A stretch of DNA of 64,000 nt from Lonicera japonica (taxonomy: Eukaryota > Streptophyta > Magnoliopsida > Dipsacales > Caprifoliaceae): positions 34,255,226 to 34,319,225 of the forward strand of contig CM038467.1 of assembly GCA_021464415.1 (NCBI GenBank), in the 5' to 3' direction. Below the pieces are notes generated by a model that saw only the letters and a program-made list of their open reading frames with translations, searched no databases and was not told the DNA's origin. Made by a program: the position numbers and the translations under genes. Below, one piece after another: positions 32,609 through 45,440 of the stretch (positions are counted from its first letter, which is position 1; each line of letters begins with the position of its first letter).

Positions 32609-34751
32609 AAGGCCCATTTACTAATCATGGTGATCATCTTACCCAAGTTTCATAAAATAAATTCGCCCATTTACCCTCTCAAAATTGTTGGTCCTTGTGT
32701 TAGGACCAAAAAGTTGGCCCTTTTAAGATCCTTTCCCATATATATATATATATAGAGTGACAGAAAGGCTATTATAAGGGAATCTCTTATTTTAAGAACA
32801 ATAAGGATCATCTATTACATGGGATATATAAATTAAAAACAATTTTCTCATGAAGCTTCGTGGAGATCGATGATATATATAATGAATAAATTATCTCCAC
32901 AAAATTTTATCAAAAATTCAAACGAGAAATATGCGTAATGAAAGTGTGCCATTTAGCTTATTTTTGTCAATTGAAATTTTATATGATCATATTATAAAAT
33001 TTTAAGTTGATTTTTTGATGAAATTTGGTAGAAGTATACACCTTATAAGGTTTATACCACCAACTTTCATGAAAAAAAAATCATATATTTATCTATCGAA
33101 TTCATAAATATATATATATATATAGACATATTTACATCTATGGAATAATATAAAATCTTTTATCTTAGATAAATAAGTCAAATATAATTTGACTGATTTT
33201 ATGGTAAATAATAGAGTTTAATTCAATGGACTGTGATAATAACAATAAACAATCTAACTTAAATTTTGTATATATATAAATATATATTTTTCTCTGATCC
33301 AAGTTCAATTTTGTATATACCATTTCTTTTTTCTCTCTTGTCTTTCCAACTATTTTCCATTCTCTCGTTGCTTTTCACGATCTATTTCTCTCTCATGGTC
33401 TCTCTCAACAAATTCAATATGTTAGATATGTAATATTAAAAGGGATTGGACTAATTCATACTCATTAAACGATGGCCAGCCACGTACTGGCCACTAGAAG
33501 TTTTTGAAATTAAACTCTTTTATTTAAATAAATTAAAGATGAAAAGATCATAATATCCTTGAACCAAAAAAAGATCACAATATCCTAAAACATTATGAAC
33601 TCACTCTTTGTGTTTAATTCAATACTTTTTTGTTAGATACTTAAAATTTGGACTAAAGGAAGTTTATATTTTGTGATAGATGTTTGGAAGTGGAGGTGCA
33701 AGAGAGTAGATAATGATGGAAGCTAAAAAGGAGGGAAAAAAAAAAAGGCCTCGCCCATTTCCCTTTGTCTCCCACTACACTTCCACGGGCCCTCCTTTTA
33801 TGTGTGTCTTATTATTTTAGTAGTGTTTTATTTTTAATTGTGTTTTGTACTGTTCAAGTTAATTTTTTTCGCATCTCGACTAATTCGTATTCTCGGCTTA
33901 AATCATATTCTCTGCTGGCCACATAAATATTGTTGCAGTCGCCGGAGTTCGAGTCACTCCAGAACTGAATCTAAGACGATAACAACTAGACAAAGTCTAA
34001 TAATTTACATCTTTTCATCTATGTATGCTACCTCACTGTAATCCCATTTTTCTATATAAATATACAAGCCTAGCCTCCGGTTGAGTAAGGTAGTAAGGAG
34101 AAAACCCAAAATCCAATATTTTTGTTTAACATCCAAAGTAATTTTTGGTTTGGTCGTCTTGTATTCTAATCCATCATGTTAATTATAACTCTTTACCCTA
34201 ATCCATGTCTTTTTTACGTTAATTCAACATGACTTTAAATTAAATAAACAAAATTAAAGATGAAAATCACAATTATATCAACCTAAAAAGAAAAATGAAA
34301 GAGACACACCTTAACCTACTCATATTTTAGACATATATATATATAAATAGATCATAGGGTCCTGTTGTGGTACAAAAAATTCTTTGCTAAACATACAGTC
34401 CACACCAAATCTTAATAATATATACACACACACACACAGAGAACCTCTTTCGAAAGCATTGTGTTTGGTAGGGACGAGTTCATGATATTTTGCTTGTTCT
34501 CTTTTGAAAGAAGCCATGTCTTCCTAAGTTATTGAGTTGCATATGTTAAATCATTTGAATGTATATATAGCCGAACGCAAAGTAGCCTGTCGTATGGACT
34601 CGTCGTCTCTATTATTCTTTGGATTGAATTCAAGTTTGCTTAATGGGGTCCAATTCGAGGTTAAATGGATTAATTTTTCATGAAACTTAGTAGAGATGTT
34701 CTCTATAATAAGTATATCATCTCCACAAAATTTTATAAGTAAGAAAAAGTT
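32609..34751. other. gene-free, AT-rich repeat-derived stretch
   Basis: No convincing reading frame. It contains (TA)n runs near 32740-32755 and 33108-33123, poly-A tracts and a CA repeat near 34426-34437. Words such as 'caaaattttatcaaaaat' recur at 32895 and near 42710-42770, suggesting an older repeat into which the copia element at 34757 inserted. A block at 33850-33900 resembles the last 45 bases of the window (TTCAAGTTAATTTTT and CAACTAATTC words). Confidence 0.4.
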
Positions 34752-34756
34752 GACAC

Positions 34757-35011
34757 TGTTGTAAAAATATTGACATGTGGATGTCCATAAGTAATATTGT
34801 AAGATACAATTTATCCCACATTGAAATTGTGGTACGAATGAGGAATTACCCAATAGTATATATAGTTTATTTGTCCCACATTGATTACATAGAGAAGTAA
34901 GGAGGTTAGCTCTTAATATAAATAGAGCTAACCCCTACACATATTAAATATCAATTGAGTAATAAGATTTCTCTTATTCTCTTATTTCTTTCTCTCTCTA
35001 TTATTTTAACA
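34757..35011 (+). repeat. copia A 5' LTR
   Basis: Contains AGTATATATAG (TATA) near 34855 and a C/T-rich end before the primer-binding site. Its partner is 42377-42631. Confidence 0.92.
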
Positions 35012-35279
35012 CGTTATCAGCACGACTGCTCTACAGTCAATTGGAGGCCATTGCAAAAGCAGGCCACCATAGTTAAATTTTTTTCCTTCTTCTTGAAGGC
35101 CGGCCGGTTTGAAAGCATTCATAGTTTCAAATTTATATTTTCTTCTTGGAGGCAAGTTCAATATCAAGGTAATTTCTTCCGGATCTATAATTTTTATTTT
35201 TTTTTCTTTAATAATATTATGATTTATGTTGTTTGTCTTTTATTATTGTTATAGATATTGAATATTCTATTTTATAAAT

Positions 35280-35560
35280 AATCTGGACCTGAAGTTCCAT
35301 GATTTATCTTTTGGGACTTTAAATTTATAATCATTATATCTTGGTTTCCACGATTTATATTTTTGGGACCTGAATTTATATTTGGACCCGAAGATCTATA
35401 ATTTATTTTTCCTGAAGTTCTATTAATTATTTGGACCCGGATCCATAATTTATATTTGGGACCTGAAGTTTCCTATTCATTATTATGGACCCGAAGATCA
35501 TATTTTATTTTTGGGATAGTTTCCTATTTATTATTATGGAAAAAGTCACATCCAGTATTT
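35280..35560. repeat. copia A leader minisatellite, first part
   Basis: Alternating GGACCTGAAGTTCC and GGACCCGAAGATC words with TTTATATTTGGGA occur in about five degenerate units. The array resumes at 37230 after inserted DNA. Confidence 0.75.
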
Positions 35561-35849
35561 TTTGAACCAATTTCAAGGACAAGAAGTTTTGAGCTATTGT
35601 TTAAGATCCGATCTTTTGGAATTAGGACGATTTTATGCCTAAAGGACATTTTATTTTTTGATATTTTTAATTATAATTATATTATTATTTTCATGTATAA
35701 TGTTACCCTTCTTTTATTTTTAATTTTCATATTTTCAACATATAATATTAAGAAGAAATAAAAGATTTATGCATTAATTGTTTGCTACTCTAATTAATAT
35801 TTCTAATAAATTAATAAATATATGAATTGCATTATCCCCCATCCCCATC

Positions 35850-37216
35850 CCCATCATTAATAATATAAGCTATATTGACTCCCCCATCCTTATCATTACC
35901 CGTTCCTTTATCCCAATCATAAATGTTCCTATATTCAAGAAAAATGGAGCTACACATCCAACTAAGCTACATCTCATCAGAATCCATACTAATCCTCCTT
36001 GTACTTGTAGCCATCATTCCTACTGCGTTTCTTATATCCTATCAATCCTTTTCAACTTCCTGCAATCGGTCGGCATCTCTCATCTCGATTCCAATTAGAT
36101 CGACGGAACACAAATCTAAAGTAATTGCGTATTTTGTGTGGGTTTTAGGGCAACTTTTTAGGTTTTGGAGAGTTGGACATGGTGGAGGAGGATTTGAGGG
36201 GTTTGTGGGTAATGAATTTTAGAAGCTCTAAAGAGATGAATTTTATGACATTCAAGGTATAAAAAGATTGAATGTTTTTCACCTTTTCCTTGTTTTGATT
36301 TAATTTTCTAAGAAAATTTATAATTTTAATTTTCCATCTGTGTAAATATCTTTTCATTTATAATGTTTATAATTTTCACCTTAGAGGAAAAATGCCTGTT
36401 TGATTTATAATATCTATTGATTTTGTAATGTCTATATGTGTTTGATATAATGCATGTTCTTTGTTGTATAAAATGTCTGCTATGCCTGTTCTTTATTGTA
36501 TAAAATGTCTGTTATAATGTCTATATGCCTGTTCTTTGTTGTATAAAATGTCTGCGATCTATTCTTCGTTTAATGCCTGCTGCTTCTTCATTATTTTTTT
36601 GAATTTTTGATGGATTAACTTGCTGTTGTTTGAATATTTTTGAATGGGTTGACTTATCTTTGCATTTAATGTTTGTCGTGATCATAGATAATTTGAATTT
36701 TAGTTTCCGTTTTTTAAGTGTTTGAATTTATTATAGCTAGATGCTTCTTCATGTATTTAATTTTGAATTTTTGATGGATTAACTTGTTCTTGTTTGAATA
36801 TTTTTGAATGGGTTGACTTATCCTTGCATTAAATGTTTTCGTGATTATAGATAATTTGAATTTTAGTTTCCGTTTTTAAGTGTTTGATTTTATTATAGCT
36901 AGATGGCATAATTTTAACTTGTTATTGTTTGAATATTTTTGAATGGGTTGACTTATCATATGCATTTAATGTTTGTTGTAATTATAGATAATTTGAATTT
37001 TAGTTTCCGTTTTTTAAGTGTTTGAATTTGTTATAGCTAGAGGGCATAAATGGTATTCATCCTATATTTTTATCTAATTTATTTTGTTATATAATTTAAA
37101 AAAAGTTTTGTCCTAAAATCAAAATGTCGTCCTTTGATAAAAGTTTTGGCCTTCAAACAATTGGCCAAAAATATGCGTCCTTGAGTAGATAGAGAAAGGA
37201 ACTATTGGCCTTATAA
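35850..37216. other. insertion splitting the copia A leader; unknown ORF inside
   Basis: This DNA separates two parts of one minisatellite, so it was inserted, but I could not define its ends or a target duplication. An open frame at 35923-36222 (plus) encodes a short N-terminus, a hydrophobic segment (ILILLVLVAIIPTAFLI) and a Ser-rich part. It may be a captured host fragment or chance. The rest is T-rich and repetitive. Confidence 0.3.
36590..37045. repeat. three diverged tandem copies of a ~150-bp unit
   Basis: 'Gaatatttttgaatgggttg' followed by 'gataatttgaattttag' and TTATAGCTAGA recurs at about 36630, 36795 and 36930. Shorter repeats of GTATAAAATGTCTG precede them at 36465-36560. Confidence 0.8.
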
Positions 37217-37229
37217 CTAAAAGCCCCTT

Positions 37230-37900
37230 ATTATTATGGACCCGAAGATCCATAATTTATATTTGGGACCTGAAGTTCTCTATTCATTATTATGGACCCG
37301 AAGATCCATATTTTATTTTTGGGACATGAAGTTTCTTATTTATTATTATGAACCGAAGATCCATAATTTATATTTGGGACCTCAAGTTCTCTATTCATTA
37401 TTATAGATCCAAAGATTCATATTTTATTTTGGAACCTGAAGTTTCCTATTTATTATTATGAACCGAAGATCCATAATTTATATTTGGGACCTGAAGTTCC
37501 CTATTCATTATTATGAACCCGAATATCCAAAAATTTATATTTGAGACCTAAAGTTCCCTATTAATTAATATGGATGCGAAGATTCATAATTTCGATTTGG
37601 GACCTAAAGTTTTTCATTCATTATTATGAATCCGATATATCCGTAATTTATATTTGGGACCTGAAGTTCCCCATTCATTATTATAGACCCGAAGATCTAT
37701 GATTTATATTTGAAGTCAAAGGCTTTTATTTTATATAGAGATATGAAGTTCTCTAAATTAGGACCTGAAGTTTCATAATAATTATTTTGGATCTAAAGTT
37801 CTGTAGTCATAAATTTGGACATGAAGCTCCATAGTCATAAATTTGGACCTGAAGTTCCAATAACAATATGCTTCAATAATCAAATTTGAATTTTTGATAT
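37230..37900. repeat. copia A leader minisatellite, second part (~56-bp unit)
   Basis: ATTATTATGG.CCCGAAGATC, then TTTATATTTGGGACCTGAAG, repeats with starts at 37230, 37286 and 37342 (56-bp period), then about nine more diverging units. Each unit contains two sub-units of similar sequence (GACCTGAAGTTCC and GACCCGAAGATCC). Confidence 0.88.
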
Positions 37901-38269
37901 AAGAGGATATTGAATTAAAGTCCCATAAATTTGGTAACCTAAATTTGGGCTTGAAGTCCCATATAACTGTTAAATTTTTATTTAATTAAAATTATATATA
38001 ACTGTATATATAAGTATGCTGTTGTTATATTATTTCCTATTTGAACTTAACAAATCTCTTATTCTACCCCTTCTCTATAATTGCTCAAAGCATTACAAAC
38101 ATAATAAATTAGCATGTAATGTTAGATTGTTCAACCCCTAAGTTTGTTTATAAAACCAAAAGTTTTATTATTTCTTATGAACCCGAAATTTCATATTTGA
38201 TAATGAATCTGCAATTCATTATTTATTATGAGCATAAAGTCTCATAAGATAAAGTATCAGCTCTCAACT

Positions 38270-39000
38270 TCATGCGTCATCAATTTATACATACTTAAAA
38301 AGGACTTATTAGTTCTTTGGCAATCCCTGAAGGATGAATATAACCATCAAAAGATGGTCATCATGCCAACACTCGTAATAAATAGATTGAATTTATGATT
38401 TTCAATACTTTGCTCCTGAAGTAGCATTGTTAAAGACTCCCCATATATTATACCTTGATTATGCTCCAGAAGTAGTATTATTAAGATTATTGTTTTTCAA
38501 GTGGTTTAGGCAAGTTGATTGTCTCCGTATATCAGATTATAACAACTAAATATTAATAAAATCAAAAATTTTAGAGCAATTAGTTCTAAGGCAATTCCTG
38601 AAAAAAGTGCCATCTCTTCTTATTAAAATAGAGGTCAAGAAAATATGTGCAATAATTCCCCTCAAAAGAGGTGGATAATTGTTTTCCTTTACTAGAGGTA
38701 AATATAATAACTGCCCCAACAGAGGTAAAAACACAAAATTATTATAAAACTCAAGAACCACCTGAAGTGGTTTGTTGAGAAGCGCCGGACCTTAAATCAC
38801 AACTATATACCAAAATATGTGATAGTTAAATAAAGACCTCTATTAATGATGTGAGACAATCATACTGAAGAGGGGGAGCATGAAATTATTTTTTTATAAA
38901 GCTGCTGATTGCACTCCTCTTGATGAAGAGACTTTTGATGAGAATTTGAGAGCAAAAATCAATTTAGGTCCAAAAGACCTAAATTATCATTTATTTATGA
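38270..39000 (+). pseudogene. copia A gag remnant
   Basis: WQSLKDEYNHQKMVIMP at about 38319-38370 is the conserved gag core of a plant copia lineage. Downstream frames are broken by many stops. Not functional. Confidence 0.65.
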
Positions 39001-39719
39001 TTCTTTTATTTAAATGTATGAATTATGGATTGCACAATACACTTTTCAGATGGTGTCATATCATATACTATTATTGAAAAATCATAAATTGGTGCTTAAT
39101 ATATACACAAAGTATCCACTATAGTTGGACTTATACAAAAGATTGAAGGCTCCAAAAGAGCCTATATAATATACCAACATATTCATTAAAGATTATTATT
39201 ATCAAGCAGTTTCTGAAGAAACTTACTTAACTTTAATGAGTATCATATTGAAATAAATAGTGAAGGTAACAATGAATTACTATGCATTATAAACTAGTGT
39301 TGGGAGCCAGAAGCTCACACTAGAATCATTATTACTTTCTCCTCGGGTCTCTATTGCACAACATTGTGCATTATTACTAGTATTAAGAGCCAAAAGCTCC
39401 CACTAGAAAAATTAAGTATTTTCTCATCGAGTGTCTATTATACAACGCTTTTTAGTATTGAATCACTCTTTATTACGAGTAAGAAGCTCAAGCCGAGCTC
39501 AAAGTTAAAAAATTTAGTTATCTCAAAAATTTTAACTCTTTGCATGATAGGTAGGAATCTTAGAAGTACCATATTAAGAAAAAAATAATAAACAACTTTT
39601 AATGGTACAAGTTTACTAAATTTGTATTTTTTTTTTTCTACCATGTATTTGCAAAGGTAAACTTTTTACTAAATTATTTTATTTAAATTTTTTTTTTTTG
39701 GATTGACATTTTTTTTAAA

Positions 39720-42055
39720 AGAATGCAAGATGATATTTGTCCCTCTGTAGATGCTCCAAGACTATAGACACCTATTGGTATGTAAGTTTTCTTCATTCTA
39801 CTATATATTATTTTTTTACAAGCTTATCATACAAATTCAAAAATACAACTACTAAATTTAATTTTTTCATAGTTAGTTTTATTATTCATATATGCTCTGA
39901 CCCATTTTTAATAATCCCGTATTTAAAACCAATTAAAGGAGATGTGTTTATTGCACGTTTTGCAATTATCACTTTGATGAGAAAGTATTCCCGCCGTTAG
40001 GGGGAGATAAGAAAGTTTCTGCAAAACTATCCATTCCAGAAGAACGGCGAGAATTATAGTGGAACAATCCCAATATGTCTCATTTAAACCCACGTACATC
40101 ACAATGTGAGAAGGTACGGAGAATATTGTTTTGTAAGAAATTGCAAACACATTACTAATTGATTTAATGATCCAGTAAAATGCAACAAAGTTATATGTGC
40201 CAGCTATAAATACAGTTGCCATAATTAGTATCCATGCAGGATAACTTCAAAATATGGCAATTAATGAATCTGTACCACGCCAGAAGCATGGCAGACCTAT
40301 AGGTTCCAAAGATTGAACTCCCTAGAAGAGGAAGTCTGATTAATCATGCCCTAAGAACACTCCTGAAGAGGTACCTCATTTCACTCAAGAAGAGGTTATG
40401 AGAAAATCCACTCTCTTTAAGACTCCTGAAGTGGCCATTGTCTTGAAAAAGACGCAAGTCCCTGAAGAGACTACATAAGCCCCTGAAGAGGCATTGGTAC
40501 CAAATAATAAAGAGATCTCAATATTTAATAAAAGAGATGTGGAATATAAATAAAATGTCATCGATGACTTATTTGTATATACAGTAGCTACTGTAATATC
40601 AAAGGGCAATGATAATAATGATATATAACCACGTACAATAAATAAATGTCGACAAGAAAAAAAATTGGCCAAATGAGAAATTGCCATTAAGGCAAACTTT
40701 GAGTGTCTAAATGAAACGTGGTATATTTGGACCTATAGTACGAAAACCAAATAATATATTAACATTTTTTTTTGTTACAAATGGGTGTTCATAAGAAATT
40801 AAATTATAATAATAAAAAGGAATAAGGCACAACTTGTGGCACAAAGTTTCCTGCAGAAACTTGGGATTGATTATGAGTATAGTATTCCCCTGATTATAGA
40901 TCCAATATATAAATTTTAAATATCTTATAATTAGCTTAGCAGTTGTTGAAATATTATATATGAGACTCAGATACTGTGAAACTGCTAATTTATACAGGGA
41001 CTTAGACTCTAACATTTATGTGAAAATCCTAGAGGGATTAACTTTGCCTGAAGCAAAGTCGAAGAGTACGTACTCAATAAAATTAAGACGCTAATTGTAT
41101 GGACTTATCCATTCCAGAAGAATGCGATACAAATTCATTCCAGAAGAATGTGATACAATCGTCTTAGTAAGATTTATCTAAGGAATGAAATAGAAATAAT
41201 CCCATTTGCCATGTGTCTTTATAAACGAATATTAAAAAAATGATTTTCAATAGTAGCAGTTTATGTGGATACATTAATCGAGACTCCTGAAGAGTTCGAA
41301 AAAACTGCTAACTATTTGATAAAGGAATTTAAAATGATGGATAAGGTAAAAACCGCTGAGCATTCCTATGAAAGTTTGGTCTTTATATAAAAATTCATAC
41401 CATTTTAAAGAAAAAGATGAAGAAGTATTGGTCCCGAAGCACCATACTTAAGTGCAATTGGTATTCATAATGCACTAGACCAGAAATTTTATTCTTTATT
41501 TACTTGCTCAATATATATAGCTTAGCACCAACTAAACGACACCAGATATGTATCAAACATATCATCAGATATCCACAAGGAACCACTAATTTTATTTTAT
41601 ACACGTAACTCTTATGGTTCCAAGTTAATAGGTTATGCTAATCCATGATATATTTCTGATTATCATAAGGTATGATTTCAATTACATCCAGTATTTATTA
41701 GTAGTAATGATGTAATTTCTTAGTGGTAGTTTCATCAAACTACTTTTGAAAATTTAGCTCTTCATGAAACTAATCAGAAATATATATGATTGAAATCCTT
41801 ACTTCAGCATATTCGTAGTTCTTGTTACTTGTCTTATATAACAGCTGTTTTGAGCATTATCTATGAAGACAATACAGCGTGTATAGCACATTTTCAAGAA
41901 ATTTTCAAGGTGACAAGTATGAGCCATGTTTCGCATGAGCATTAGAAGAACACAAAGATTGAAGTCGAGTAAATCCACTTGATGACAACTTGGTGGAGTT
42001 TGCTCATGAGGTGATTGTCAAAGTTGATATTCTAAAATGAGTTTAGGGGATTGTT
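39720..42055 (+). pseudogene. copia A integrase/RT/RNase H remnant
   Basis: Plus-strand fragments in order: FPPLGGDKK near 39990, RQKHGRPIGSKD near 40285, EALVPNNKEISIFNKRDVE near 40490-40550, RDLDSNIYVKILEGLTLPEA near 40995-41055 (reverse transcriptase), the YVDD region changed to YVDT near 41262 followed by PEEFEKTANYLIKEF, and IIYEDNTACIAHF near 41857-41895 (RNase H). Stops and frame changes occur every few dozen codons. Most changes look like transitions, as expected for a methylated, long-silent element. Confidence 0.8.
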
Positions 42056-42376
42056 ATGATTTGACTTCATCATTAAATTAAATGTCATTATCATCATGAG
42101 GGGGAGTAAATAATCAGGGGGAGCATCCCGAAGTATGCTACTTAATATTTGCACGCTGTACTCTTTTTCCTTTAACTAGGTTTTGTCCCATTGGGTTTTC
42201 CTAGTAAAGGTTTTAACGAGGCAGCATATTGTGCATTTGATACCGATTCAATGATCCAAAAGAATGTTGTACTCTTTTTCCTTCACTTTGGTTTTTTCCC
42301 ACTGGGTTTTTCCTTAGGAAGGTTTTAATGAGGCAACTGTCATTGAATTGTAGCATAATGGACATCCAAGGGGAAG

Positions 42377-42631
42377 TGTTGTAAAAATATTGACATGTGG
42401 ATGTCCATAAGTAATATTGTAAGATACAATTCATCCCACATTGAAATTGTGGTATGAATGAGGAATTACCCAATAGTATATATAGTTTATTTGTCCCACA
42501 TTGATTATGTAGAGAAGTAAGGAGGTTAGCTCTTAATATAAATAGAGCTAACCCCTACACATATTAGATATCAGTTGAGTAATAAGATTTCTCTTATTCT
42601 CTTATTTCTTTCTCTCTCTATTATTTTAACA
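42377..42631 (+). repeat. copia A 3' LTR
   Basis: Partner of 34757-35011, preceded by the polypurine tract CCAAGGGGAAG at 42366-42376. Confidence 0.92.
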
Positions 42632-42636
42632 GATAC

Positions 42637-43890
42637 ATATATATGTTTATTTGCAACATTAAATTTTAAGATGATTATTTAACCCACTTCTAAATTGAAA
42701 CTCTAATAAAATTTTGTGAAGAGGATGTACTCGTCTTGTAGATAATTTCCACCAAATTTCATTAAAAATCTAGTACAAAATAAATTCCATTAAACAAAAT
42801 TGAAAGTTTGGAACAAAGAATAATGTGAACTGCCAAATCATAACCTTGTCACTTTTAAAAACAGTGAAACCTTTTAAACAACGAAACCTCAATTTTAAGA
42901 TTTCAAAATTAAATGTATTGGGTGTTATTAAAGGCACTATTAATATTTTGTTTCAACACTCATACGCACTTAAATTAGTTTATAATTTTGATAATGCACC
43001 CCTAATTTAAGCATAATAAAAAAATTAAATTACTCTTTTGTTACAAACATGGTAGCTAAATAAAAAAACTGAAAACTCACTGAAAGCCAAAATCATCATA
43101 TGTTATATCCAGCTCACTCACAGGCCACCAACATGTATGTGAGGATTGGGAACACAAATAATGTTTGTTATCTCCATCTCACTCGGACACGCACCCCCTT
43201 AATGAAGAAACCTTTGATCTAAAAAAAAATCTCTCTTTTGTTACAACTATTTTGAAAAAGCAAAGGGCCACCAACATATATGCAAGGATATATTGGGAAT
43301 GCAAATAATGTCACTAATTTTAATTTATTCTTCATATCTAATCATATATATGAATTAGAAAAAGAAACTAAAACATTAAAACTTACAGATATAAATAAAA
43401 TTAGAAATTTATACAGTTAAATCATATAGATGTTATTTTGCATTTTTTCCTTCTTATTTAATGAGAATGATAAACGTGTTCTTTTTTTCTTAATTAATTT
43501 AGTTCATTCATTTAATTTGAATTTCTCCATATATCACCATAATCAAACAATATATAGTGATTTAATTATATTACTAGTTTAAAAAAAGAAACACTTTAAT
43601 CATATCACCTTTTTGCTGGAAAAATGGGTAAAGGACTATATAATTGGAGAGAGAGAATATGTATTAGGAAAAAAAGAAGATAGATGTCAAAGTGATTGCT
43701 AGAAAAAATAGGTAATGGACTATATAATTGGTGAGAGATAATTGCAGTAGTATAAAAGAAGAAGATGTGAAAGTGATGAAGAGAGTGAGAGGGGGGAGGG
43801 GGTTGTAAAAAGAGAAGAAAAAGAAAAAAGTTTTCTACTTTATTAGGATAATCAAATAATTATGTTTTTTTTTTTTAAATTAAAAATTTA
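42637..43890. other. gene-free AT-rich stretch
   Basis: No supported gene. Two partly repeated segments (GGCCACCAACATGTATGTG.. near 43120 and GGGCCACCAACATATATGC.. near 43264) suggest an old local duplication. T- and A-rich tracts are frequent. Confidence 0.4.
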
Positions 43891-43899
43891 CTTTGGGTG

Positions 43900-44314
43900 C
43901 TTTATGAATGGGTGTTAAATCAAGAACTAAGGGTGGTTTTATGGGCACCTTTCTGCCTTCTTACGCACCGAACCCACACCACACCTCAAAGCATCGTGCG
44001 GCACAACCGCGTTAACTTTCACACGGACCCAAGGCTTAAGAGAACCAGCCACCGAACCATGAGGCTTATGTACCTATGGAACTCCTCAAAATTATGCAGA
44101 AAACTAGATACTTTAATTTAGCCACTAAGCTTTCCGCCAGTAGGCCACTGACATCACGACCAAAAATATACATATTTCGGTTCCAAAAAACATACCAGCA
44201 CACAACCAAAAAAAATATATAAAATGGAACCCGGTTTACATACTGCCACATGAATATCAACACAACCTAAAAATGTAGAAATTTAAAGTCATCCCAAAGC
44301 TCCCAAAACACCTA
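43900..44314 (-). pseudogene. LINE remnant, RNase H-type C-terminal part (split by copia B)
   Basis: On the minus strand VCWYVFWNRNMYIFG near 44180-44220 matches the W..W..RN motif downstream of the zinc-binding domain of plant LINE polyproteins. VKVNAVVPHDALRCGVGSV near 43960-44015 matches the start of an RNase H (RVT_3) domain, with the first catalytic Asp apparently changed. The upstream part of the same gene lies beyond copia B at 57683-57860. Many stops; not functional. Confidence 0.6.
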
Positions 44315-44528
44315 TGTTAATTTATGAAAGGGGGAAGAAATAAATTAGAGAGTTTTTCATATATTCAATGAGAAAATACAATGTCCCTTATATAGGGATG
44401 ATGGTGAGACAATGTCAACCACAATCTCCTACCATATTTACACATGAGAAAAAATACATGAAGCTTAGTCAATTATAATATCTACCATATCTTCATATGT
44501 TGACATATATGAAGATATGGTTGACATC

Positions 44529-45367
44529 TGATGGTGTCAAAATCTAGAAATAGATAATTAACCAATCAATAAGCGAATATCGGTAAATAAAAAATAAATG
44601 CGGCGCAATGATGAGCACATGACATTTTTTTTTAAGGTAAGTTCCCCCGGTAGCGCTTATACTATTCCGGTAGTACGTTCTCCTTTTGTGTGTGCTTGTT
44701 TTGTATTAGCTCAAAGGCGATCAATTTGGATGATAATACAAGCTACCAACTTCTCTCTCTATAATTTCCTTAATTCTATTTATAAGTATAGAATTAAGAT
44801 TACAAATATTTTAACAGAATAAATAATAAACTGTGTAGGAGAGAAAATGTATAAGGATAGTTGGTATTTTTTGGAGTATGAAAATAGATAGTATAAGACC
44901 CTTCTATTTTTGGGGGGTATGAATAGAGAGAGTATAAGACCCTTCTATTTTTTGGGGGTACGAATAGAGAGAGTATAAGACCCTTCTATTTCTTCTTTAA
45001 TTGGCTTGTATTTGTATTGCCAATGACTTTATATCTCTTTGATGAGATGGATGGATCTTAGATGAGAAGAAAAATGTGTTTTTGTTGTGTGTTTAATGAA
45101 TGAATGGTGGGAGGTATTTATAGGTAAATGGAAAATGGCAAAAAGGTAAATTTGATAAAAATGAAGGGCAAAAATGTAATTTTTGGTGGAGGTAGGTGAG
45201 ATGTGGTAGGTGGGGTATGGTAGGTATGGTAGGTGTGGAGGTAAAAATGAGATTTTACCGGGCGTAAAAATGGGATTTTACTGGGGTAAAAATGGGATTT
45301 TACCGGAGGTAAAAAATGTTGAATTACCTTTATAGGCCAATGGTAAAATTAGTATTTAACTCCATCA
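44529..45367 (-). mobile_element. solo LTR (839 bp) of the LARD-like family, inside copia B 3' LTR
   Basis: Starts TGATGGTGTC and ends CTCCATCA with inverted ends TGATGG/CCATCA. Flanked by ACATC at 44524-44528 and 45368-45372. It matches the LTR at 31553-32324. Only one LTR and no internal region are present, so the rest was removed by recombination between its two LTRs. Confidence 0.92.
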
Positions 45368-45432
45368 ACATCTATGAAGATACTCCCCCTGAAGTTGGCG
45401 CACATATATCTAACATGCCTAACTTGCTATTC

Positions 45433-45440
45433 ATTTTGGC
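45433..45440. repeat. hAT 8-bp target duplication, left copy
   Basis: ATTTTGGC, repeated at 49455-49462. Eight bases is the hAT standard. Confidence 0.9.

Larger units (their letters stand above)
34757..42631 (+). mobile_element. Ty1-copia LTR retrotransposon A, full-length but decayed (7.9 kb)
   Basis: The LTRs at 34757-35011 and 42377-42631 are both 255 bp, start TGTTGTAAAAAT and end TATTTTAACA. I count about six differences, all transitions. Flanks are GACAC and GATAC, a 5-bp target duplication with one change. After the 5' LTR comes TTATCAGCACGA, an internal tRNA-Met-type primer site of some copia lineages. CCAAGGGGAAG is the polypurine tract before the 3' LTR. Gag to RNase H remnants lie in order on plus but are full of stops. 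The leader holds a minisatellite and a further insertion. Confidence 0.9.
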
